DNA of 40,427 nt. Origin: JBGSYJ01 sp041748075. GTDB taxonomy: Bacteria > Acidobacteriota > Thermoanaerobaculia > Gp7-AA8. Every line of letters starts with the position of its first letter. Within the stretch, counting starts at the first letter, position 1. The notes under the pieces were generated by a model, which did not search any database, was not told the origin of the DNA, and saw only the letters and a program-made list of their open reading frames with translations. Shown here one piece after another: positions 1 through 7,305 of the stretch. The position numbers and the translations under genes were made by a program. The stretch lies in contig JBGTDX010000051.1 of assembly GCA_041748075.1 (NCBI GenBank), positions 1 to 40,427 of the forward strand, written 5' to 3'.

Positions 1-619
1 GCACCGCGCGGAATTCGGCGAGCGTCAGCTGCCCCGGCGCCGCGCGCGAAGCGTCGTCGCGTGCGACGAACGCCAGCTCCGAGCCATACATTGGCGCCAG
101 CATCCGGCTGTAGATGCCGACGGAACCCATACCGACGAGCGTCACGTTGCGCTGCGGGAGGGTGTCGATGATTTTCAGCAACTCGAGATTGTCCCGGAAC
201 GTTCGCGGCGTGACGGCGATCTTCACGTGACCTGTACCCATCGCCTGCATGAGGGCCAGCAGCGGGGCGATCGGAGGCATCGATTCGAAGTCGTGATGCG
301 ACAGGACGATGCGGTTGCCATGAGGTTCGAGTTCCCGCGGGATGCTTTCCGTGAGCTCGAGGTCGACGAGCTCGAAACCGGCAGCGATGGCTCCGGCCAG
401 CTCGGCGGGATCGCCCCTGGTACCGCTCTCCAGAAGGCGGCGCGTGAAGAGAAGCGGTTTACTCGAGCCCTCGCGCAGCTCGCTCAGAATCCCGGGCGTG
501 GCATACGGGAGCCGGTCGAAGCGGATCTCGATGCCGTCGCTCCCGTCGGGAGCATTCGCCACCGCTTCGAGAGTGCGCTCGACGGTGGCTTCGGCAATCG
601 TCAGAAACGTTTTCGACAT
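1..619 (-). CDS. aroD: 3-dehydroquinate dehydratase, type I (partial, C-terminus outside window)
   Basis: Catalyses the third shikimate-pathway step, 3-dehydroquinate to 3-dehydroshikimate through a Schiff base, in the cytoplasm. About 206 codons are visible. Motifs in order: GIEIRFDRL (the E-x-R substrate site), VLSHHDF (catalytic His), HVKIAVT (Schiff-base Lys), and SRMLAPMYGSELAF followed by APGQLTL, the C-terminal substrate loop of the family. The domain is nearly complete where the window ends, so the protein is either about to stop or continues as a fusion; an AroD-AroE fusion is known in some bacteria and plants but cannot be seen here. The ATG at 619 is chosen because AGAGG lies 7 bases upstream and the conserved fold begins at once. 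The start abuts a terminator-like hairpin and a Trp/Tyr leader peptide, implying control by aromatic amino-acid supply. Confidence 0.93.
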   Translation of the reverse strand, partial: MSKTFLTIAEATVERTLEAVANAPDGSDGIEIRFDRLPYATPGILSELREGSSKPLLFTRRLLESGTRGDPAELAGAIAAGFELVDLELTESIPRELEPHGNRIVLSHHDFESMPPIAPLLALMQAMGTGHVKIAVTPRTFRDNLELLKIIDTLPQRNVTLVGMGSVGIYSRMLAPMYGSELAFVARDDASRAAPGQLTLAEFRAV

Positions 620-649
620 AAAAAAACCTCTTCCCGGCCGGAGAAGAGG
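620..649 (-). terminator. Intrinsic terminator/SD-sequestering hairpin in front of aroD
   Basis: On the minus strand CCTCTTC (649-643) pairs with GAAGAGG (633-627). A wobble and one further G-C pair extend the stem to about 9 bp with a 5-base loop, followed directly by seven U (626-620) and then the aroD ATG. The 3' arm is also the aroD Shine-Dalgarno, so the same hairpin could stop transcription and hide the ribosome site. Confidence 0.8.
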
Positions 650-673
650 TCATTCGAATATTCCGAAAAGACT

Positions 674-713
674 GCGCCCCTTCACAACGTCCGGGACGCG
701 TCATGGCACGCCC
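674..713 (-). promoter_or_regulatory. Attenuator switch: competing hairpins between leader peptide and terminator
   Basis: Three mutually exclusive pairings can be drawn on the minus strand. GAAGGGG (683-677) can pair with CCTCTTC (649-643), which would break the terminator. GCGTCCC (699-693) can pair with GGGGCGC (680-674), which removes that antiterminator arm. GGGCG (713-709), just after the leader stop codon, can pair with CGTCC (698-694), which frees the antiterminator. A ribosome stalled at the Trp codons (734-729) leaves 713-709 free, favouring readthrough; a ribosome reaching the stop at 716-714 covers it, favouring termination. This is trp-operon attenuation logic. Pairings are by eye. 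Confidence 0.65.
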
Positions 714-770
714 TCAGCCGCTGTAATGCCACCAGCTGCGATAGAGGGAACCGGCCGATGCGAGCTTCAT
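714..770 (-). CDS. Aromatic leader peptide (18 aa) of the aroD attenuator
   Basis: The short reading frame encodes MKLASAGSLYRSWWHYSG and ends in TGA. Codons 10-16 are Tyr-Arg-Ser-Trp-Trp-His-Tyr, so four of seven positions are Tyr or Trp, with adjacent TGG TGG at 734-729. This composition is typical of trp leader peptides and very unlikely for a random 18-mer. It lies about 65 bases upstream of a canonical terminator and 95 bases upstream of aroD, a gene needed for Trp, Tyr and Phe synthesis. AAGG lies 8 bases before the ATG as a weak ribosome site, and a promoter-like element also overlaps there. The peptide is expected to have no function beyond stalling the ribosome when charged tRNA-Trp or tRNA-Tyr is scarce. 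Confidence 0.7.
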   Translation of the reverse strand: MKLASAGSLYRSWWHYSG

Positions 771-777
771 CGGCAAA

Positions 778-806
778 ACCTTAAGCGGGATCCCGCCGGT
801 TGTCAA
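778..806 (-). promoter_or_regulatory. Sigma70-type promoter for the aroD leader
   Basis: A perfect TTGACA (806-801), a 17-base spacer and TAAGGT (783-778) read towards the leader peptide. The predicted transcription start falls about one base before the leader ATG at 770, so the leader mRNA would be almost leaderless. The -35 is embedded in the palindrome CCGGTTG-T-CAACCGG (796-810), a possible repressor operator. TAAGG could instead serve as the leader's ribosome site, in which case the promoter lies further upstream. Confidence 0.5.
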
Positions 807-836
807 CCGGAATGGCCTTAAGTTAAGGGGTAAAGG

Positions 837-920
837 TGTCATCCTGAGCGAAGCGAAGGATTCCCCTTGCGTGCGGCAGAGCGAGTCTGGAGGGGATCCT
901 TCGCTCCGCTCAGGATGACA
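837..920. repeat. Palindromic interspersed repeat, family 1, copy 1
   Basis: The ends are inverted copies: TGTCATCCTGAGCGAAGCG at the left and CGCTCCGCTCAGGATGACA at the right, with an AGGATTCCCC / GGGGATCCT inner stem and a variable centre. Other copies lie at 8317, 11052 and 21232, and a longer relative at 36963. It fills most of the aroD-Rieske intergenic space. When translated it gives spurious CHPERSEGS-like peptides often mis-annotated as genes. Confidence 0.85.
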
Positions 921-979
921 CGCGCTCGATCGCCGCTTAGGTCTCAAAAACCTCAGGCATGGCGAGTCCTGACCAGCCA

Positions 980-995
980 TCACATGATGCTGTGA
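980..995. promoter_or_regulatory. Possible regulator site upstream of the bc-complex operon
   Basis: TCACA-N6-TGTGA is an exact inverted repeat 90 bases before the Rieske start, followed by a further ACACGTGATACACGT stretch. It could be an operator for the respiratory operon. Its half-site order is opposite to the CRP consensus, so no regulator is assigned. Confidence 0.25.
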
Positions 996-1084
996 CACGT
1001 GATACACGTTCGTGATCTGCCTCGATGGTTTCATCAAACTTCCACACCTAGAACCGCCCCGGACTGGGAAGGTCAGGAGGTTTG

Positions 1085-1537
1085 ATGGGTACTGGCACCC
1101 GCCGAAACTTTCTAAGCTGGTTTCTCGGCACCTCGGCAGGGGCGCTATGCATCGCCGTCCTCTATCCGGTACTCCGCTTCCTCAGCCCGCCCCTGATCGC
1201 TGAGACGGCGCTCAACGAAGTCGATGCCGGCCCCACGAACGATCCGGCGATTCTGGAGAAGGGATTCAAGATTGTCCGCTTCGGCGGGGAGCCGGTCATC
1301 CTCATAAGAGTCGGAGAGATCGAATACCGTGCATTCGCCGCCACCTGCACGCATCTCGACTGCATCGTCGAGTTCCAGAAGCCGAAGAGCCGGATCTGGT
1401 GCAACTGCCACAACGGAGAGTACGACCTCACAGGACGCAATGTCGGCGGACCGCCTCCGCGCCCTCTCACTCCATACAAGGTAAGCGTGGTCGAGAATGC
1501 CGGCCGGCCCGGCACGATCGTCATCTCGAGGGTCTGA
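1085..1537 (+). CDS. Rieske [2Fe-2S] iron-sulfur protein of a cytochrome bc-type complex
   Basis: Takes one electron from quinol at the Qo site of cytochrome b and passes it to a c-type haem on the outer face of the membrane. The 150-residue protein opens with MGTGTRRNFLSWF, a twin-arginine-type N-terminus leading into one membrane anchor (about residues 10-35). Cluster ligands are plain: C-T-H-L-D-C near residue 85 and C-N-C-H near 105, followed by a Gly-Pro-Pro-Pro-Arg-Pro loop matching the family's proline loop. The ATG at 1085 is preferred over a TTG one codon earlier because AGGAGG at 1075-1080 fits it better. Its stop overlaps the next gene's start (ATGA at 1537), so the two are translationally coupled. 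Confidence 0.93.
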   Translation: MGTGTRRNFLSWFLGTSAGALCIAVLYPVLRFLSPPLIAETALNEVDAGPTNDPAILEKGFKIVRFGGEPVILIRVGEIEYRAFAATCTHLDCIVEFQKPKSRIWCNCHNGEYDLTGRNVGGPPPRPLTPYKVSVVENAGRPGTIVISRV

Positions 1538-3966
1538 TGCGTCGCGAGCATCGCATTCTGGCCTGGCTCGACGATCGACTCGGCATCTCGCGTGTCACCG
1601 ACTTCGCCAGCCACAAGACCGTTCCACTTCACCGCTTCAGCGTTTTCTATTACCTCGGCGGGATGACGCTGTTCTTCTTCATCGTGCAGGTGGTCAGCGG
1701 AATCCTGCTGATGCTCTATTACCGTCCTTCCGCCGAAGAAGCCTTCGAGTCCGTCGAGTTCATCATGACCTCCGTTCCCTTCGGCTGGCTCGTTCGCTCG
1801 ATCCACTCCTGGTCGGCGAATCTGATGGTCTTTTTCGCCTTCGTTCATCTGGCGACCATCTTCTTCGTAAAAGGCTACCGGCCACCGCGGGAACTTACCT
1901 GGGTAACCGGCTGCATCCTGCTGTTTCTCACGATGGCATTCGGATTCTCTGGCTATCTCCTCCCCTGGAATCAGCTTGCGTTCTTCGCTACAAAAGTCGG
2001 AACGGACGTGGCCGGCTCGCTTCCGCTCGTCGGGGAGTGGGTGCTCCGTTTCCTTCGAGGTGGTGACCGCGTCACGGGATCGACCCTGTCCCGGTTCTAC
2101 GGCTGGCACGTAGCCATACTTCCTGCGATCACGACGCTCCTTCTGGGAATGCATCTGCTTCTGGTTCAGCTGAAAGGAATGAGCGTTCCGCCGTCGGTCG
2201 AACGAGAGGCCGAACGAAAGGAGATCAAATTCCTGCCGCATTTCGCCCTGCGGGATCTCTTCGGCTGGGCGGTCGCTCTCGGCGTGCTTGCGGCGCTCGC
2301 CGCTCTGTTCCCCTGGGAGCTGGGCGAGAAGGCAGATCCCTTTGCGCCGGCCTACGAGGACATCCGTCCGGAGTGGTACTTCATGTTCATGTTCCAGGCG
2401 CTGAAACTCGTGCCGGGCGGAGAGATCGCAGGGATCGAGTACGAGGCATTCGTCATCATTCTCTTCTCACTCGGCGGACTGCTTCTTCTGCTCGTGCCCT
2501 TTCTTGACCGCAACATCGCCGCGAGGGGGCGGAGTCCGATGTTCACCTTGGCCGGAGCCGTTGCCATCGCGGGAATGGTTGGATTGACTTGCTGGGGATA
2601 TAACTCGCTCCTGCCGCTCTACATCATGCTCGGGACAATCGTTCTGCTGGCAGTGATTCAGATTGTGACCGGGCCCAGAGCAAAGTCCCGCGGAAAGCTC
2701 GTCGCGGTGACTCGCGCAACGTTTCTGGCCCTCGCGCTTCTGACGATTGCGCAGTTCGCCTTCAGTGCCCCCGCTCCGACATCCTGCACGATCTGCCATG
2801 CGAATGCCGAGTTTGTGGGTGAGGAAGGTCCGGCGGTCGTCCGCGACTATGCTCAGGACATTCACGCCGAGAGGGGACTTTCCTGTCATGACTGCCACGG
2901 CGGCAACCCCGATCCTGCTCTCGCCGACGATCCCGCGGCGATGGAACCGTTCGGGGGCAAGCCATTCATCGGCTCGCCCGCCCGGGGGGAGATTCCGGGT
3001 TTCTGCGGCAGCTGTCACTCATCTCTCGAATTCATGCGCCGCTTCAATCCCTCTGCGCGCGTCGATCAGGTTGACGAGTACTGGACCAGCCGGCACGGCC
3101 AGGCGCTCCGCGCCGGCGACGAGAATGTCGCGACTTGCCTCGATTGTCATGGAATCCATGGAATCCTCCGGGCTCAAAACCCGGCATCCCCCGTTTATCC
3201 AACCCGAGTGGCGGAGACCTGCCGGAGCTGTCACGAAGATACGAAGCGGATGGCCGGCTACTCGACGGTTCACGGCGATCCGATGCCGGTGGATCAGTAC
3301 GCCCGCTGGCGACGAAGCGTGCACGCGGCGTCGCTGCTCGATCGTGGAGATCTCTTCGCCCCGACGTGCAATGACTGTCACGGCAACCACGGGGCCGCGC
3401 CTCCTGGCATCGACTCGGTAGCGAACGTCTGCGGCCAGTGTCACGGCCGGGAAGCGGAGCTGTTCCGAGCCAGCTTTAAGCGGGAGTCTTTCACTGCACA
3501 CAACGAGCTGCTCGAAGCAGGTGGCGGCGACTGCACTTCCTGTCACGACGGGTTGAACGTGAAACTGGCGGGTCACCAGTTCAGCGAGTGCGTGACGTGC
3601 CATGAGAACCACGCTGTTGTCCGTCCGAACATCACACTGCTTCGAACCCCGACTCACACCCCGTGCGCCTTCTGTCACGAGGGAGTGGGCCCGCTTGCAG
3701 AGCAGCTGAACGAGCTCCCCCGAAAGAAGGAGAATTTCGAGAGAACGCGTGATGCTCTCCTGAACCAGGCGACACAACAGAAGCTGGAGGGTGATGCCCG
3801 GTTCGACTGGCTCGTGGATCAGGCGCTGCTGTTGCCCAATCATGTCATTGCAGGCAGCCGGAATCAGGAAGGGACCGGGCCGAGACTACGCCCCGAGTTT
3901 GCGAGGTTGTTCGACAAGTTTCGGATCGGGAAAACGCATTTCACCTACAAAGACCCGGTGACGTGA
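1537..3966 (+). CDS. Fused cytochrome b (b6 plus subunit IV) with C-terminal multihaem cytochrome c domain, ending at a premature TGA
   Basis: Residues 1-215 form the b6-like four-helix core, with haem-b ligands H90/H104 in helix B and H191/H206 in helix D; the 15-residue helix D spacing is the b6 type. Residues 230-380 match subunit IV and carry the PEWY quinol-site motif at 278-281. A further membrane segment (about 388-410) leads to an exported domain with ten CXXCH haem-c motifs: CTICH, CHDCH, CGSCH, CLDCH, CRSCH, CNDCH, CGQCH, CTSCH, CVTCH and CAFCH. This domain probably replaces cytochrome c1 or f as electron acceptor from the Rieske protein. The position of the b6f haem-cn cysteine is Tyr here (FYYLGG). 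The frame stops at TGA 3964-3966 but stays open and cytochrome-like afterwards. Start ATG 1537 overlaps the Rieske stop. Confidence 0.9.
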   Translation: MRREHRILAWLDDRLGISRVTDFASHKTVPLHRFSVFYYLGGMTLFFFIVQVVSGILLMLYYRPSAEEAFESVEFIMTSVPFGWLVRSIHSWSANLMVFFAFVHLATIFFVKGYRPPRELTWVTGCILLFLTMAFGFSGYLLPWNQLAFFATKVGTDVAGSLPLVGEWVLRFLRGGDRVTGSTLSRFYGWHVAILPAITTLLLGMHLLLVQLKGMSVPPSVEREAERKEIKFLPHFALRDLFGWAVALGVLAALAALFPWELGEKADPFAPAYEDIRPEWYFMFMFQALKLVPGGEIAGIEYEAFVIILFSLGGLLLLLVPFLDRNIAARGRSPMFTLAGAVAIAGMVGLTCWGYNSLLPLYIMLGTIVLLAVIQIVTGPRAKSRGKLVAVTRATFLALALLTIAQFAFSAPAPTSCTICHANAEFVGEEGPAVVRDYAQDIHAERGLSCHDCHGGNPDPALADDPAAMEPFGGKPFIGSPARGEIPGFCGSCHSSLEFMRRFNPSARVDQVDEYWTSRHGQALRAGDENVATCLDCHGIHGILRAQNPASPVYPTRVAETCRSCHEDTKRMAGYSTVHGDPMPVDQYARWRRSVHAASLLDRGDLFAPTCNDCHGNHGAAPPGIDSVANVCGQCHGREAELFRASFKRESFTAHNELLEAGGGDCTSCHDGLNVKLAGHQFSECVTCHENHAVVRPNITLLRTPTHTPCAFCHEGVGPLAEQLNELPRKKENFERTRDALLNQATQQKLEGDARFDWLVDQALLLPNHVIAGSRNQEGTGPRLRPEFARLFDKFRIGKTHFTYKDPVT

Positions 3967-4389
3967 GCGCTCGTCCGGGACAGGATCCGCCAGTGCACGG
4001 ATTGTCACGTTGATCCGCAGTCCGAAGGCGCCAGAAGCGCTGCGGCGATCCAGACCAGGATGCATGAGCTGATCGCACTGACTGCACGGGCGGAACGGAC
4101 ACTTCTTGCGGCGCAACGGGGCGGCGTAGAGGTCAGGAACGTCCGCGACCACGTGGACCAGGCGGTCGACCGGCAGATCGAGCTGGAAGTTCTCGTACAC
4201 ACCTTCTCTACGGAACATCAGTTCGCGGAGAAACATGCGGAAGGAGTAACTCAGGCGAGCGCAGCGTTGAAACGAGGACAGGAAGCGGTGGACGAGCTCG
4301 GCTACAGGCGGCGGGGCCTTTTCGTTGCACTCGGCCTCATCGCTCTCGTTCTGGTTGCCCTCGCGTTGAAAATTCAGTCCCTGCCGTAA
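3967..4389 (+). pseudogene. Severed C-terminus of the multihaem cytochrome (11th haem motif plus membrane anchor)
   Basis: It is in exactly the same frame as the preceding cytochrome gene and separated from it only by the TGA at 3964-3966. The read-through sequence is ...KDPVT-stop-ALVRDRIRQCTDCHVDP, giving an eleventh CXXCH. About 90 charged, helical residues follow, then a C-terminal membrane helix (GLFVALGLIALVLVALAL). A GGA glycine codon changed to TGA would explain the break, because DPVTGALV reads naturally. An ATG at 4060 could start an independent product, but it has no convincing ribosome site and would lose the haem motif. Confidence 0.75.
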
Positions 4390-4424
4390 CTCTATTCGGC
4401 TTTAAAGACAGAGGAGTCGCAACC

Positions 4425-4739
4425 ATGAAGAAACAGATCGCCGCAGCCATCACCCTGATGACCATGCTGGCCCTGCCGTCGACCGTGCGCGCCGCGGACG
4501 GCCCGGAAGTGTACAAAGCAAAGTGCTCCGTCTGCCACGGTCCTGACGGCTCAGGCAACACTCCGATGGGGAAGAAGCTCGCTCTGAAGGATCTGCGCTC
4601 GCCCGAAGTCAAGAAGCTGGGCGAAGGTGGTTACGTCAAGATGATCTCGGACGGAAAAGGCAAGATGCCTGCATTCAAGTCAAAGCTCTCCGCGGAAGAG
4701 ATTACGAAAGTCGCGAAACACGCACTCGGATTGAAGTAA
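4425..4739 (+). CDS. Class I c-type cytochrome, periplasmic
   Basis: A small soluble electron carrier of 104 residues, probably accepting electrons from the bc-like complex encoded just upstream and passing them to a terminal reductase. The N-terminal signal peptide (MKKQIAAAITLMTMLALPSTVRA) is cleaved after ALA-like VRA. Haem attachment is C-S-V-C-H near residue 36, and the distal Met ligand is in GKMPAF near residue 83. The start has GAGGAG 9 bases upstream. It lies 35 bases after the severed cytochrome C-terminus and on the same strand, so it is very likely in the same operon. Length and motif order match cytochrome c6/c-551-like proteins; the exact subfamily is not assigned. Confidence 0.92.
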   Translation: MKKQIAAAITLMTMLALPSTVRAADGPEVYKAKCSVCHGPDGSGNTPMGKKLALKDLRSPEVKKLGEGGYVKMISDGKGKMPAFKSKLSAEEITKVAKHALGLK

Positions 4740-4829
4740 TCGACTTGCCCGCTTCCGTGAAGCCATCCTCCCGCCGGCGGTTCTCACACCTCGTCGAGCC
4801 ACGGTCGTGGGACGGCTGACCGCGAGCAC

Positions 4830-5468
4830 TCATGCGAGGCCATGGTCCCGGGCATAGCCCATCAAGGCGTAGCGGCCGTCGATGTGCAGTTTTTCGTAGA
4901 TGCTGTGCAGGTGGAACTTCACGGTGCCTTCTGTGATCTCGAGGCGGTTGGCGATCTCCTTGTTTCTCAGTCCGGCGGCGACCATTCGCGTGACTTCGAT
5001 CTCCCGCGGAGTGAGCATCGACGAGGCTGACGCCACGGCTTGTTCGCGCTGGAGAACCAGCCGTAGGGCTCCCGCGATCGCCTTGCCATTCCAGCTTTGC
5101 TGGCCATCCGCCACCTGACGGACGCTCTGAGCAAGCAGCCGCGGGGCCGACTCCTTGAGAACCAGCCCGCTCGCTCCGAGGCGAAAGGCTTCGAGCAGGC
5201 GCGCATCATCGAGGGATGCGGTCAGCAGCACGACATTCACCCCGCTTCCATTCTCGTGCAGCTTACGCAGGACCTCGATGCCGTCGAGCCCCGGCATCCT
5301 GACATCGAGGACGAGAACATCGGGCCGGTACTTTTCGACCGCGCGAAGGGCCTCCCTGCCGTCCGAACATCTCGCAACGAGCTCACAATCGGACTCACCG
5401 CGGAAGAGCTGCTCGAGACCGTCGAGAATGAACGGGTGATCGTCAGCGACGACGATCCGTATCGTCAT
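4830..5468 (-). CDS. Response regulator, NarL/FixJ family (REC-LuxR HTH)
   Basis: Transcription factor switched by phosphorylation, 212 residues. The receiver domain (1-120) has the acidic pair in VVADDH, phospho-acceptor D55 in VLVLDVRMPG and the conserved Lys in LVLKES. The C-terminal LuxR-type helix-turn-helix (about 148-210) has LTPREIEV and the recognition stretch NKEIANRL-ITEGTVKFHL. Its ATG overlaps the stop codon of the kinase gene (ATGA at 5468), so the two are an operon and almost certainly a cognate pair. Target genes are unknown; the convergent cytochrome operon next door is a neighbour, not a proven target. Confidence 0.93.
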   Translation of the reverse strand: MTIRIVVADDHPFILDGLEQLFRGESDCELVARCSDGREALRAVEKYRPDVLVLDVRMPGLDGIEVLRKLHENGSGVNVVLLTASLDDARLLEAFRLGASGLVLKESAPRLLAQSVRQVADGQQSWNGKAIAGALRLVLQREQAVASASSMLTPREIEVTRMVAAGLRNKEIANRLEITEGTVKFHLHSIYEKLHIDGRYALMGYARDHGLA

Positions 5469-7153
5469 CAGGCTTCCTCCTGTATGGGGACGCGGGCCTC
5501 GATCGTGGCCCCGGAGGGCGAGGATTTGATCGCCATCGTCCCACCGAGATTGCGAACGCGTTCTTTGAGGCTCCGCGGTCCGATGCCGGCGCGTTCGAGA
5601 GCTGCGAGGTCTCGACGGCCTAAGAAGGGAAAGCCGGAGCCGTTGTCTGCGACCCGAAGTTCGACACTTGCGTGATTCATTGCGACTGTCACGATCACCT
5701 TCGACGCACCGCCATGCCGCGCAGCGTTCGAGAGCGATTCATTGATGATGCGGCAGACCTCCCAGGCCAGCCTCGCGGGCACCGCGACGGGCTCACCCAT
5801 CTGGACGGCGACCTCCATGCCCCACTCGAGAGTGAATCGCTCGCGCATGCGCTGAAGTTCCGATTGGAGCACCGCCTTTCCCTCGCGCGGGTCGTCCGGG
5901 CGCAGTTCACGCACGAGCGTCCTGAGCTCGCGCTGATCATGCTCGAGAACCCTCTGAACGTGCTCGAGCTGCTTTGCCCCATCCGACTGTTCAAGGAACA
6001 GAGTGCGAAGTGAATGGAGCCGCAGGCCAACGCCCGCGAGCGATTGAACGATTCCGTCGTGAAGATCGCGGGAGATGCGGAGGCGCTCTTCGGCGCTCGC
6101 CGTCTGCCGGACCTGACGGACGAAGAAGAACTGCTCGAGGGTCGCGAGCACCAGCCGTCCGACGATATGCGCCAGTGCGAGATCATCGCCCGTGGCGTTT
6201 CGGACATCCGCGATCACCATGCGGGCGGAAAGTGTTTCGCCGTGGAGTGAAACGACGATCGCTCCATTCAGACCGAACCGCTCGCGCGCCGCCGGGCCAA
6301 GGGGATCCCCAGTCGCCTCCTCGACGGTTGATTGAGCCGGGTTGTAAACGAGGAGAGAATCAGCGCCTTCACGCACGAGAAATGAGCCGTCGAGAGACTG
6401 ATCGCCAGGAGCATCGAGAGTCCCGGGCGGCACTTTATGAATCGTGAACTCTCCATGCGAGACAATGGCAACCCACGTCCACGGCTCCTCGCTCTCCTCC
6501 CACAAGAGAAGGAGCCGCTCAGCGCGAACCACCGAGGCTGCGTAGAGAAGCGTGCTGCGGAGGACCTCGTCGATGCGCGAGGCGAGCCCGCGGGGCCATG
6601 CCGCGAGAGCGGAGAGCTCCATTCGAAGGCTCTGCTGGTAGAGACCTAGATAGATCAGGAGCGCAGCGGTCACTCCCAGATATGCGAGGCGGATCAGCAC
6701 GCGGCTCGCCCCGAACTCCGAATCTCCGACTGATGCCATCAGCGCCATGAGCGAATAAATCGCCATCGCGGTCAGGCCCGTGGCGAGCACGCCGCGCCAC
6801 GAGAAGCGGAGCGTCGCGCAGAAAAGCGAGAAGACGAAGTACAGGAAGAACGGACTCGCGGGACCCTCCGTCAGGTAGACGAACAACGAGAACATGACGA
6901 GGTCGAGTCCGTGAGAGAGCAGACGCATGCGAGCGGAAGGGACCGCCGATCTCATCGCGATCACAGCGACGACCATCGCGTAGACGGTGAAGATCCCCAG
7001 AAGGCTGTAGGTCGCCCGCTGAAACTGAGCCGGAGTGGACGGCTCGATGTAAACCGCGCCCAGCGAGGAGAGGGCAAGCACGAGCCTGCCGATCGCGATC
7101 AGTCGCTCGGCGCGCGCATGCGGCGTGTAAATCGTCGTGCTTTGTTCGCTCAC
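5468..7153 (-). CDS. Membrane sensor histidine kinase, NarL/DegS-type (HisKA_3)
   Basis: A 561-residue sensor expected to phosphorylate the adjoining regulator. Residues 15-175 contain five to six hydrophobic helices and no large external loop, so the signal is probably sensed within or at the membrane. Residues 190-345 look like a GAF-type module. The HisKA_3 dimerisation helix carries the phospho-acceptor H365 in RISRDLHDGIVQSLAG. The ATPase domain has the N box (INESLSNAARHG) and G box (VADNGSGF). The start is GTG at 7153, with only a weak ribosome site, so a slightly different start is possible. Confidence 0.9.
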   Translation of the reverse strand: MSEQSTTIYTPHARAERLIAIGRLVLALSSLGAVYIEPSTPAQFQRATYSLLGIFTVYAMVVAVIAMRSAVPSARMRLLSHGLDLVMFSLFVYLTEGPASPFFLYFVFSLFCATLRFSWRGVLATGLTAMAIYSLMALMASVGDSEFGASRVLIRLAYLGVTAALLIYLGLYQQSLRMELSALAAWPRGLASRIDEVLRSTLLYAASVVRAERLLLLWEESEEPWTWVAIVSHGEFTIHKVPPGTLDAPGDQSLDGSFLVREGADSLLVYNPAQSTVEEATGDPLGPAARERFGLNGAIVVSLHGETLSARMVIADVRNATGDDLALAHIVGRLVLATLEQFFFVRQVRQTASAEERLRISRDLHDGIVQSLAGVGLRLHSLRTLFLEQSDGAKQLEHVQRVLEHDQRELRTLVRELRPDDPREGKAVLQSELQRMRERFTLEWGMEVAVQMGEPVAVPARLAWEVCRIINESLSNAARHGGASKVIVTVAMNHASVELRVADNGSGFPFLGRRDLAALERAGIGPRSLKERVRNLGGTMAIKSSPSGATIEARVPIQEEA

Positions 7154-7305
7154 CCTGGTGCCAACCTATCGTCCCGGATGTCCTCCGGACCCCTATCGAA
7201 AGTCGAGGAAACCTCATCCGAAGAGAAATGCGAACTGAAGGGTATCCTCTCTAGACTGCGCGCACTGTAACCCGCCCCCAACACACTCTCATGACGAGGA
7301 CGAAC

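Noticed and set aside
714..1037. 107-residue minus-strand reading frame across the aroD leader region
   Set aside because: Most of it is the translated palindromic repeat (CHPERSEGS-type artefact); only its last 18 codons, the leader peptide, look real.
1162..2241. Minus-strand frame opposite Rieske and cytochrome b
   Set aside because: Antisense to genes with clear metal- and haem-binding motifs; no coding signature of its own.
3964..3966. Selenocysteine or recoded UGA in the multihaem cytochrome
   Set aside because: No convincing SECIS-like hairpin follows directly, the position reads naturally as Gly, no Sec machinery is in the window, and TGA is a normal stop in neighbouring genes.
5466..5470. 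Programmed frameshift between kinase and regulator
   Set aside because: It is an ordinary ATGA stop-start overlap, also present at 1537 and 31419.
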